Translations under genes and position numbers: made by a program | NCBI RefSeq assembly: GCF_048128805.1 | Contig: NC_136006.1 | Location: 8,914,179 to 8,978,178, forward strand | DNA: 64,000 nt | Source: Centroberyx gerrardi | Lineage: Eukaryota; Chordata; Actinopteri; Beryciformes; Berycidae | Direction: 5' to 3' | The notes under the pieces: generated by a model | The model's input: the letters and a program-made list of their open reading frames with translations, nothing else | What the model was told of the DNA's origin: nothing | Database searches by the model: none | Shown: one piece after another, positions 1-31,183 of the stretch | Layout of the letters: the number at the start of each line of letters is the position of its first letter | Numbering within the stretch: the first letter of the stretch is position 1

Positions 1-30
1 GCCAAGAAATTTGTTTAAAGCAATAATCGG

Positions 31-390
31 TGACATTTTCATATAAATAAATGTCTGTTTTGCTATTTTCTATCGCCAAGTGATACAATGCAATAGTGAT
101 TCTACTTACAGCCAGTTCATGAAAGCTTTTACATTTGCTTTTCTAAATATCTGGTATCTTCTAGGTCTCTCTAGGGAAAAACCCTCTGCCGCACATGAAG
201 TGATAGGTTTTCAGTTTCCAGTAGCAGCAATAGCAGTTTTTTTGGAATAAACAGAAGAAGAACTGGATAATTAGCATGAGCAGCGATAGCCACCACGGCT
301 GAACAGACAAGGAACAGAGTGCCACCTGCAAAAACTAAAACTTCATCAAAAGAAAATCCAAGGAAAAAGACGTCACAGTACTGGCCAGAC
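31..390. repeat. Interspersed repeat, copy 1 (homologous to 47,171-47,518)
   Basis: From TGACATTTTCATA to GACGTCACAGTACTGG this stretch aligns in direct orientation with 47,171-47,518. The last 100 bp align without gaps; the rest has indels. It lies left of HIBCH exon 9, inside an intron. No terminal repeats were recognised. Nothing else supported is seen in 391-805. Confidence 0.75.
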
Positions 391-805
391 TGGCTGTCTA
401 ACAATTTTCTTGATGCAGATATCAGATGGGTGCTGTGGTGGGGAACACAAGAGATTCAAAGCCTACCTGTCAATGTCAGCTCTGTGTTCCTCCAAGACAA
501 AAGGCTTCTGAGCATCCAGGCTGCTCTGTGGACAGAGAACAACACACTCTGATCAACACAAAAAACACGACACTGAAAGCATTTATATGCAAACAGATTT
601 CCGAGTAACAGCCCAGTCATGTCCCAGTAAGGTTTTATTTTGGATAAGCTGTTTATAAGTATCTCCATATCCCACTTGCAGACGTCGATGCAAACATGAA
701 TATTACGAGTTATCAACCAACACTAGTCCATATTTACAGAATTTAAGGTTCACCATTAGTTGCATGGCCTATATGCATATATAATTTATTTTCTTAATTT
801 CTTAC

Positions 806-22916
<22,111 letters not shown>

Positions 22917-23140
22917 TCTTAGTTTTTACTTTAGTTGTGTATTTAGTGGCTGGACTTGAGGCACAGCTGCCTTCTTGCTTGCTCTGAAGTTACGTTTACT
23001 TCCTGAAAGAGGCACAAAGCGAACTCTGATTGGTCACTGTCGCTGACGTAAAGGTGGGCGTACGCACCATCGAGGAAATTTGCGTCGGCTCCTGCTCTGT
23101 TTTGCCCACACTGCCATCTATTGAGGAAAGGAGCCAATCA
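22917..23140 (-). promoter_or_regulatory. HIBCH promoter, copy A
   Basis: This is the 5' flank of the HIBCH start codon. It carries an inverted CCAAT box (ATTGG at 23,028-23,033 region), a CRE-like TGACGTA at 23,044-23,050, and a second ATTGGC on the minus strand near 23,130. There is no TATA box. The CCAAT and CRE-like spacing is preserved in copy B, so both are good candidates for functional elements. Use by NF-Y or CREB/ATF factors is inferred from motif only. Confidence 0.5.
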
Positions 23141-23199
23141 CAGTCTTGTAGTTTCAAAATAAAACCACGTTTGTTTTGTTTTCTTTCGTCACCACATGG

Positions 23200-24464
23200 G
23201 ACCAGAAATTGTATTTAGAACTTTTAACATAAAAAAGCAAAAGTAAAAAGTACACATAAATTCAGCTTGTTTCCCCAAAGGCAAATTAATTGCATCAACA
23301 GACCAACAATCCTATGAATTTATTTACATTTTTAATCCTGATTTATTTTTTTTCCTCCTAATACACAGAACTTGTGAGAGGCATAGTCACATGCATATTA
23401 TGACACAACTGTAAACAAGAATAAAACATGGTGTTTCAACCACATGTTTATATTGGTAGAGTACATTACCTATGTATATTTTTAAAGTTTAAATGGTATT
23501 TGCGATTGCAAGAACAAAAAATAGTGGCCTCCAAAGACATGTGAACTTGTAATATCTAATGAAAGATTAGACATCAAGATTTTTTGATTATGTGGGCTAT
23601 CAAAATAAGATTAGGGTGATTGCTCTTGGCAGCAGGGTGGGAATTTGTCTAATTGTTGGAGTGGAGCAAGGTGTAGCAGAGCAAATGTGCCCAGTCAACC
23701 TTCCATCTGTAAATAAAGGTGAAACAAATGCACACCTTATGACAATAAATATATTAGATATAGAGTAGCCAAGGGTACAATAAGAAATAGTGAGACAAAA
23801 TGAAATATGTAATAAAAAGGCAAGACATTGCACAGTTTAGTTTAGTAGCATTTAATATTCACAGAAATCAATTTGATTGTATACACACAGGAACACAATC
23901 ACAGATACAATTATGATTTGTGCCTAATATAATAAACTTTATTTGTATAGCACTTTTCAAAAAGATACCTATAACTAGGTAAACAAGGTTGTTGCTTAAG
24001 AAAAATTATGAAAAGCTTAAATCATGTCAACAAGTTGAAGTGAACAGAGAGAGTAAAATAAGTGCCATAAAGTGGATTTTCTAAAAAAAAATATTTTAGC
24101 AAACATCCAACATCACTGTTAACCTGTCAGAAGAGAGTCAGAGACTGGCAGTTTGTAGTTGGTATCTACCAGCTCTAATGGGTAAAGTACATTATTTTTA
24201 CTTTCAAATGTATTGTCTTAGTTCTTGATTCTTGAAGGCCATATATATGTACTGTATATATGTATATTTGGACAAAAGGCTGGTCTACATTTGAAGGCCT
24301 AATATTTGTAAAAATACACATGTAAATCAAATTTTTTAGGAATATACAGTATATGAACATACCAAAACTTTAGGAGGTTAGATAAACTGATCATTATATG
24401 GTAGAAGGTGAAGGTTTCCAGGCAGCACCATGTCTCGTCTCTTCTCTCATCCAGGAATCTTAAT
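23200..24464. other. Spacer between HIBCH copy A and PRR13-like copy A
   Basis: This includes the likely 3' UTR of PRR13-like copy A (24,464 down to about 23,835) and a short stretch near 23,930-23,962 (AAACTTTATTTGTATAGCAC) typical of L2-type 3' tails in fish. No further gene is seen. Confidence 0.5.
23851..23856 (-). terminator. Candidate poly(A) signal, PRR13-like copy A (ATTAAA)
   Basis: ATTAAA lies on the minus strand about 610 bp past the stop codon at 24,465. The homologous position in copy B is AATAAA. No other canonical signal was noticed nearer the stop, so a 3' UTR of about 600 nt is inferred. Confidence 0.35.
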
Positions 24465-25324
24465 CTAGTCAGAGTCACTGCTGCAGGAGCTGCTGGACGA
24501 CTACAGGACGGACAAACACAACAGGGAAACAACATTTCAACATTTCATTGGCAATCAATTAAAAATGCAAATAACAATAATAACAAGGACAACCTTTCCA
24601 TGCTTTAAGTTTTCAGTATTTGAATTCCTGTACACTTGGATCTTACCCCATGACTCTTCTTTCCTTTCTTGTGACAATGGTCATGCTTGTGCCCATGCTT
24701 GTGCTTGTGCTTGTGCCCATGACAGTGTCCATGTCCGTGACCAGCACCATGTCCTTGACCATGACCGCAGCCAGCGCCAGGACCGTGGCCATGGCCTTGC
24801 CCGTGCCCACAGCCAGGCCCAGGTCCGTGGCCATGGCCTTGCCCGTGCCCACAGCCAGGCCCAGGTCCGTGGCCATGGCCTTGGCCATGCCCGCAGCCAG
24901 GCCCGGGTCAGTGCCCATGGCCTCCATGGCCTCCATGGCCTCCACAAGGCGGGCCCCCAGCGTGGCCCCCAGCGTGGCCCCCAGCGTGGCCTCCAGCGGG
25001 CCCATAGGGCTGAGGAGGGCCAGTGCCTGGTGGATATTGAGGGTATCCCCCTGGCATGGGCTGAGGATAGTTAGGGTAGCCAGGGGGTTGGTTTCCTAAA
25101 AGGAATGATTCACCATAATGCAGCAATTGGCAAAAGTGTATGTTAAATACATAATGTCCAAAAAGAATATAAAAACAAAATCCACTGGACTTAAAATGAA
25201 GAGTTTAAGATGTTTCACCACTCACACACAGTACATAATGTGCATTCAACACATATGAAGAACTGAGGATGAACAGAAAACAATTAAAACTACTCTGTTA
25301 ATTACCTTGGTTATGGGGATACAT
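24465..25324 (-). CDS. PRR13-like Pro/Gly/His-rich protein, copy A, interrupted by an in-frame stop
   Basis: Three coding exons are read: 25306-25324 (MYPHNQ and one base), 24647-25095, and 24465-24500 (SSSSSCSSDSD, stop). The N-terminus is MYPHNQGNQPPGYPNYPQ, then GGYPQYPPGTGPPQPYGP and three GGHA repeats. A TGA at 24908-24910 stops the frame after 68 residues. The same frame stays open afterwards to the donor at 24,646, in phase 0 with the last exon. It would add a His/Gly array with three repeats of about 14 residues (GPGPGCGHGQGHGH), a Lys/His stretch and the Ser/Asp tail. Copy B reads GGA at this point, so the TGA is a single G-to-T change. The product may be a short 68-aa protein, or the transcript may decay. 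The Pro-rich start, basic His region and Ser/Asp end resemble vertebrate PRR13, but orthology is not proven. Biochemical function is unknown to me; His-rich arrays often bind metal ions. Confidence 0.75.
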
Positions 25325-25635
25325 TTCCAAATTTCAGATCCAAACCCTGCAGTTGAAAACAACACAAACTTAAATAAACACAGATCCCATCTCAACTTAA
25401 CCAAAGACATGACTTTTCACACAACTGCTTGAAAACTTTGCACTGATATGAGCAGGTGTAGAATATAAAATGCTGTCTGCCAATATATGTAGTAAAAAAC
25501 AACTGTAGTCCACACTGGATATGGCAGTGTACTTTGCTAAATGTTCCAAAACAGGCAGTGCAACACTTACATATACTTATATTGTTTTATTAATAATGCC
25601 TAGAGTACAACAGTATTATTTCAGAAGTGAACTTA

Positions 25636-25701
25636 CCGTGTGCTGGAGTGCAGATCCAAAGCAGCAGTAGTCAGTGGGCTCTCAAGGTCCGTCGTTTTAT
25701 A
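25636..25701 (-). promoter_or_regulatory. TATA promoter and non-coding exon 1, PRR13-like copy A
   Basis: On the minus strand TATAAAAC lies at 25,694-25,701. About 30 nt downstream (about 25,671) a short non-coding exon would begin and run to the donor GTAAG at 25,631-25,635. The next exon starts at 25,346 after a CTGCAG acceptor and contains the ATG at 25,322-25,324. The promoter, exon 1 and donor are nearly identical in copy B, which supports the model. The transcription start site is inferred from TATA spacing. Confidence 0.6.
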
Positions 25702-25793
25702 TGCAGCCACACCTCATCTGGAAGCAGCCCAATGCCCATCATCGAGGGCAGTAACTAAACGCCCATCAGCAAGTCTTTGTTTGATGACCTATG

Positions 25794-25795
<2 letters not shown>

Positions 25796-25828
<33 letters not shown>
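25796..25828. repeat. (GT)n microsatellite upstream of PRR13-like copy A
   Basis: About 16 GT units sit roughly 100 bp upstream of the TATA box. A shorter interrupted counterpart is at 33,369-33,396 in block B. Confidence 0.95.
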
Positions 25829-25831
<3 letters not shown>

Positions 25832-26416
25832 CATATATAATCTTTAACACACAGTCAAGAGACCTTGTGACAACCTAAACTACAAGAATATTGTTTTCTG
25901 TGTTTCTTAAAGCAAATATCCACCTTTAAACAATTTTCAACAAAATGTACACATTATTTCTAATACTGATACTGGTGACAGAAATGCCACTAGACTTGCC
26001 TTGTTATCGCGTATCTACTCCCAGGTTACAATCTAACACAAACACACACACACCCTCTTTCTTGGAGAATGTGTTGTACTTGCTCTTTCTACTATCCATG
26101 CTTTATATGTCCCTTATACAGTATGTCCCTTGTTTTCTGTAAAGCGCTTTGTGACAAACCTGTTTGTTTAAAACTATCTAGAAATTAACTTGACTGTTTT
26201 CCATAGCCAGGTTCTAGTGAACCAATGCAGGCTCCTCTCTGTCATGTTATCAAGACAAAACCTGCATTCGCTCCATTGTACTTTTAATTGTCTCTCTGAT
26301 GTTTAGCTTTGGGAGAGGCTTACCCATGTCCACAAACCAAGAAAACTGGACTATCCAAGGTCACGGGAACAACGTGAATGCTGTTTTTGGTGAATTTTCC
26401 ATTTAACTTTATATAG

Positions 26417-26465
26417 CACACACACACACGCACACACACGCACACACACGCACACACACGCACAC

Positions 26466-26535
<70 letters not shown>
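26417..26535. repeat. Compound CA microsatellite with a 10-bp ACACACACGC sub-repeat
   Basis: The first half consists of about five 10-bp units (CACACACACG) and the rest is pure CA. The counterpart in block B is plain (CA)n at 34,164-34,215. Confidence 0.95.
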
Positions 26536-26537
<2 letters not shown>

Positions 26538-26689
26538 ATAATAGTTGCAGTCTGAGTCTACCTGTCCCTCCGAAGAGCACCTGTCTATTCATATCAGAGT
26601 GCATTCTTATACAAAATAGTGTCTGGTTTGAGTTGGCTTTGATTGCATTTCTGAGCTTCTGGTTCTGGACTCATAAAATCGATCCTAAC

Positions 26690-27035
26690 AACTAAAAAAA
26701 AAAGAAAAAGAAAATTAGATTATTTAATATACTAGTGCAGTGCCCGTTCGCGCCGCTGCTGCACAGAGCGCTGTTCGCTTGTTTATTCAAAGTTTATTAA
26801 TATCGAACGTGTCGCGTGTTCAAATTGCACCAAATCCGACACTGCACTTCCTTGGGTCCCCAGCAATACACCCGCCAAGTGTGAAGTCGCTCGGACAAAC
26901 GGCTTATGAAAAGAACTCTATCCACCACTCATACTGCTTGATACTGTATATGCCAACAGTAGGCTGCACACACACACCCTCTCTCTCTCTCTTTCTCTCT
27001 CTCTGTATGTTTGTGCATGTAGGCCTGTGGGTCAT
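26690..27035. other. Spacer between duplication blocks A and B
   Basis: This 345-bp stretch lies exactly at the junction of the two blocks and is not part of either. Its middle (26,735-26,930) is GC- and CpG-richer than its surroundings (GTGCAGTGCCCGTTCGCGCC). It ends in a CT-rich run. It looks like an interspersed element, but I cannot name a family. Confidence 0.5.
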
Positions 27036-27099
27036 TTTATAAATAAATACAGGAGAAAGGAGAAAAGGAGAAACTTTGTCAAAAAATGTGTGTACTCAC

Positions 27100-29994
27100 C
27101 CCTCCCATTGTTATTCCATCAATAAGGGAGATGTATGGTTTTTTGTAGGTTCCTTGAAAGATAGAATAACGTGTGTATCAAAGCAAGAAGAAAATAAACT
27201 GTGATCCTAAACATACAAACTGATAGAGTATAACTGTATGGAATTTTACACGGTGAAACTATACGTGAGCATATTTGAATGAGCATCAATGTCTACCAGA
27301 TACGAATGATAATAACAGTGTAATTTTGTAGAGGAACGGCTCGCAACTCTCGTTGAATGCTCCCAACAATTTTATTAAATTGATTGTCAATTTAATAAAA
27401 TTTGTGTCAATTTAATAAAATTGTCGGGAGCATTCAACAAGAGTCGCGAGCTGTTCCTCTACAAAATTAAATGCCTGTGGTACACAGTTTGGCTCAGCAC
27501 CAAAGAAATGGGATGTGCGTAAGGACTATTAGAAACCTATTGTAATTGGTGTAATTGTCATGCATCAAGCATACCTATAGCATTGTTCAGAATGTATTCC
27601 TCGCGGAAAATGTCCCGTGCAAGAGGATCTCCAACCTTCCCTGCTTCTGTGACCACTAGGAGGAAATGCCAATATTAACAACAACAGCAAAATAATAATG
27701 AAGCAACACATTTCCACTACAAGTCATGTTATTGCATGTAAAAAAAAACACAGTGCTACTGCTTACATATGATGTCTCCACCAGCACAAAAGGCTTTCCC
27801 ACCCGCTCCTTTGATAATGACGATGTCAGTCTCATCGTCTTTCTCCCATTTCTTTAATCAAAGAAAACATAAACATAACAACTTTACAGGAAGTCTTCAC
27901 CGAAAATCAAAACTGTGGTAAAAAAGTGGTAGTTAGCGTTAACCAACCCTCCATCATACCTTGAGCTGGGAGTAGATGTGTCGGACCATGGACAGGTTGA
28001 AAGCGTTCAGGACTTTGGGTCTGTTCAGGGTGATCACACCTGCGTTACCCACTTTCTCTAGGAGAACGTCTGCCTGACTTGACATCTGTTCCAAAATGGA
28101 TGATAATGATAGTAAAAATGTGTATAGCTGCTTTTCAAAAACAGTTTACAAAGCGCTTTACAGAGCATGAAATGACAACACATAAAAAAACAGCACAATA
28201 ATAATCTAATAAATTAGTCAATCAATAGGAACAAAGAATTAAGAATCTAAGAATTGTTGCAGAAAGCAATTTTGAATTGATTTAGCTAGCCTTAGCTCCT
28301 CTGGCAGATTGTTCCATAGTACAGGGGCTCTAATGGAGAACACTCAGTCTCCTTTGGTCTTTAGTCTAGACTGTGGAACAGGCAGGCGGGCTCTGCCTGA
28401 TGACCTCAGGGTGCGGTCTGGCTTGTAGGGAGTTAAAGTAAAACCAAACACAGAGACTACTTTTCAGGTTGGACTGACATCTACTGGTTAAAAGCATGTT
28501 ATTGCAACTGCAGTCTGCTATAGGCTGATCTTGATTACCTGTGATGTAGGTTACCTGTTTTGTCATGGTTTGTCATGGATCAGCCAATAGCAGATTGCAA
28601 TAGCATGCTTTCTTGTGGGAATGAAGCGAGATTGTGGCAGTGTGAAGCGAGATTGTGGGAATGCATGAATGACCATCTCCAAGTCAGCCGAGGCTCTCAA
28701 AAGAACCGAAAAGAACAATTTCTGATATGTAATCATTAAGTTGGAGGAAGTTCTCAGACATCCAGCTCTTAATGAAAGGCATTCATGGAGACTAGCAAGA
28801 CAGCTGGGGTCACTGGGCTTTAAGGTGAGGTAAAGCTGGGTGTTGTTTGCATAGCAGTGGAAGGACACTGTATGTTTCTGGATAATATAACCAAGGGGCA
28901 GCATGTACAGGGAGAATAAGGTAGGGTCTAGAATGGAGCCCTGAGGGACCCCACAGGTTATATCTTTATCTTTTGAAACAGTGAATGTTCTATTAGAAAG
29001 ATGAGACCTGAACCAGTCTAGTGTTGTATCTGAAATGCCCACCCAGTGCTTAAGGCGGTCACGTCACGTGATCAACTGTATCATATGCTGCACTGATATC
29101 TAAAATAATTTAAAATGCACAATCCCCTGCATCAATTATTAAAAGTTAAAAGTGCATTTATGACCTTCAGGAGAGCAGTCTCAGTGGTATGCAGGGGTCT
29201 AAAACCAGACTGGAATTTTTCAAATATTCTTCTACAGCCATTCAGAAGAGATGGCAAACCAATGCTGGAAAACTGCCCCCACTGCTAAAAAAAAAAAAAA
29301 AAAAAAAGAATAAGAAAGCACTGGATTTGATACTTGTACCAGGAGTGAAGCCAGGTCCCAGAATCATAACTAACCCTCACTACCCACTGCTACAGAAAAA
29401 TAAAAATAAAACTAACCTAAACTAAAACTATGGGGAATAGTGAAGCAAGGACCATCAGCAAGCAGTAACCACCACTGTACTGTATATCAGTAAATAATAT
29501 TTTTACTCACCTTGTGCCCTTGAATCCTTTGTAATCTGCAGAGGGACCTAAGTCTGAAGAAAACAGCCAGGAGAGAATAGTGACAAACATTAAGTTACTA
29601 GTTGGAGGTTAAACATCTGAAAAATGCTTTGGTTTCACTGACTTTGAACCAATTAACTAACCAATGACCGTTATACAAGGCATAAAGTTAAGATTAAATT
29701 CAATTAAAAGGGCATCATTTCGCTCTAGACTATCTGTCTTTTCAACCATCTATCAGATCATCCGTAAAATGGTATTCAGTTAATTTTCAAGCATTGTTTC
29801 CAGTCTGTCATTTTCAAACAAGCTCCAACCGGTCCAACTGACATGCACGAGACTTCACCTTTACTCAAACACTCTAGATAACGTTAGCAAACTCGGCGAG
29901 CAAGAACATTTCCCGACTAAACGTAGAAGTTCGCCGGATAAGACGTCTTTCTTGACACATACCTGTAAGTGGACTTCAACATTGTTAAGGACAT
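27100..29994 (-). CDS. Duplicated 5' half of HIBCH (exons 1-6 only; copy B)
   Basis: This is a second copy of HIBCH exons 1-6: 29963-29994, 29511-29553, 27960-28085, 27767-27851, 27575-27655 and 27100-27152. Exon lengths equal those of copy A except exon 3, which lacks two codons (126 versus 132 nt). All GT and AG splice sites are present and there is no stop or frameshift. It encodes the presequence, [32 protein letters not shown] and GITMGG. Exons 7 onward, with the MPETAIG Glu and FPDVGG Asp, are not found below 27,100 before copy A begins. It is either a 3'-truncated relic or an alternative 5' end that splices over copy A into exon 7 at 11,581 (both exon 6 copies end in phase 0). By eye the six exons differ from copy A at about 20 replacement and 13 silent codons, so constraint looks weak. 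Exon 4 ends ATC ATA T where copy A has ATC AGA G, changing Arg-Val to Ile-Leu. Intron 2 holds an L2 fragment and intron 5 a hairpin MITE. Confidence 0.85.
27321..27469. mobile_element. Hairpin MITE (149 bp) in intron 5 of HIBCH copy B
   Basis: The two halves are inverted copies of about 62 bp: TAATTTTGTAGAGGAACGGC against the complement of the right end, TAATTTTGTAGAGGAACAGC. Few mismatches occur along the arms. TA at each edge is compatible with a Tc1/mariner-type target. Block A lacks it. Confidence 0.8.
28095..29225 (-). mobile_element. L2-type LINE fragment (degenerate reverse transcriptase and 3' end)
   Basis: Minus-strand translation from about 29,042 gives [31 protein letters not shown] and [11 protein letters not shown], matching the L2-clade reverse transcriptase, where the catalytic box is normally YADDTQLYL. 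Both Asp residues are Asn here, and stops follow, so it is dead. The 3' part contains the AAAGCGCTTTGTAAA-type tail near 28,150. A piece of a TTAA MITE (about 28,433-28,610) is nested inside. It lies in intron 2 of HIBCH copy B and is absent from copy A. Confidence 0.8.
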
Positions 29995-30125
29995 TGTTAG
30001 ATTTTGCTGCACTTTGGGCACAGCAGCCTTCTTGCTTGCTGTCAAGTTTTCGTTTACTTCCTGAACCAAGCGACCTCTGATTGGTCAGTGTCTCTGACGT
30101 CGACTGTGTTTTGAAGAGAGGAGCC
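29995..30125 (-). promoter_or_regulatory. HIBCH promoter, copy B
   Basis: This is the duplicate of the HIBCH 5' flank. It keeps CTCTGATTGGTCA (about 30,076-30,088, inverted CCAAT) and a full-core TGACGTC at 30,095-30,101, a better CRE match than copy A. Roughly 90 bp present upstream in copy A, including its GC-rich stretch, is missing here. The presence of a promoter means copy B could be transcribed independently. Confidence 0.45.
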
Positions 30126-30169
30126 GAGCAGCCACTCTCACTTCCATATTTTCAAAATAAAACTACGTT

Positions 30170-31183
30170 TATTTTTATTTTTATTTATGTATCTTTGTCA
30201 CCACATGGAACCGGAAATTGTATTTCGAACTTTTAACATGAAAAAGCAATAGTGAAATGTACACATATATTCAGCTTGTTTCCCAAGGGCAAATTAATAG
30301 TAATAGTAGCCTAATTGATTCGTAATAAACAGTCCAAAGCTCCTATGAATTTATTTACATTTTTAATTCTATCTGGTTTACTTTTCCCCTCCTCAAACAC
30401 AGAACATGAGAGGTACAGTCACATGTATATTATCACACAATTGTAAACAAGAATACAAAAATGCTTGGTGTTTCAAGCACATGTTTATATTGGTACGGCA
30501 GCCTACGCTACCTATGTAGCCTATATGTTTAAATTTTGAAATTTAAATGATATTTGTAATTACAATAATGAGTCAAAATGAAATGGATAATAAAAAGGCA
30601 AGACATTGCACAGTTTAGTTTAGTAGCATTTATTGTTCACAGAAATCAGTTCTAATGTTTCACACAGGAACACAATCAATCACAGATACAATTATGATTT
30701 GTGTCTAATATAACCACAAGTAAACAAGGTTGTTAAGAAAAATATAAAAGCCTAAATCATGTCAACACGTTGAAGTGAACAGAGACAGTAAAATAAGTGC
30801 CATAAAGTGGATTTCTAAAACAAATTTTAGCAAACATCCAACATCACTGTTAACCTGTCAGAAGAGGGACTGGCAATTTGTGTCCAACCAGTTCTAATGG
30901 GTAAAGTACATTATTTTCAATTTCAGATTTATTGTCTTAGTTCGTGATACAAGGCTATATAACCAGTGACAACTACACGAGTTTTATATATATTTTGACA
31001 AAAGAGTTGTTGACAAAAAAATACTCCAATATAATTTAGGTATAAATCATTTTTTTTTTAGGAATGTATATGAATATACCCAAACTTTAGGGAGGTCAGA
31101 TAAACTGATCATTATATGGTAGAAGGATGAAGGTTTCCAGATGGCACCATGTCTCGTCTCTCCTCCCATCCAGGAATCTTAAC
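30170..31183. other. Spacer between HIBCH copy B and PRR13-like copy B
   Basis: Homologous to 23,200-24,464 in block A and probably includes the 3' UTR of PRR13-like copy B. No additional gene, RNA or element is recognised. Confidence 0.5.
30629..30634 (-). terminator. Candidate poly(A) signal, PRR13-like copy B (AATAAA)
   Basis: AATAAA lies on the minus strand about 550 bp past the stop at 31,184, in sequence conserved between the two blocks (copy A has ATTAAA here). Confidence 0.4.

Noticed and set aside
24565-25099. Long plus-strand His/Ala/Arg-rich frames opposite PRR13-like copy A
   Set aside because: They are shadows of the tandem coding array. The minus-strand frame has matching splice sites, a promoter and a conserved paralogue.
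26417-26535. Regular 10-bp periodic units reminiscent of a CRISPR-like array
   Set aside because: There are no unique spacers. It is an interrupted CA microsatellite in a vertebrate genome.
26320-26604. Val-Cys repeat protein on the minus strand
   Set aside because: Translation of a CA microsatellite.
28563-29042. Possible host gene with reverse-transcriptase-like sequence
   Set aside because: The motif order is that of L2 LINEs, the catalytic Asp pair is lost and the 3' tail is L2-like, so it is a dead retroelement.
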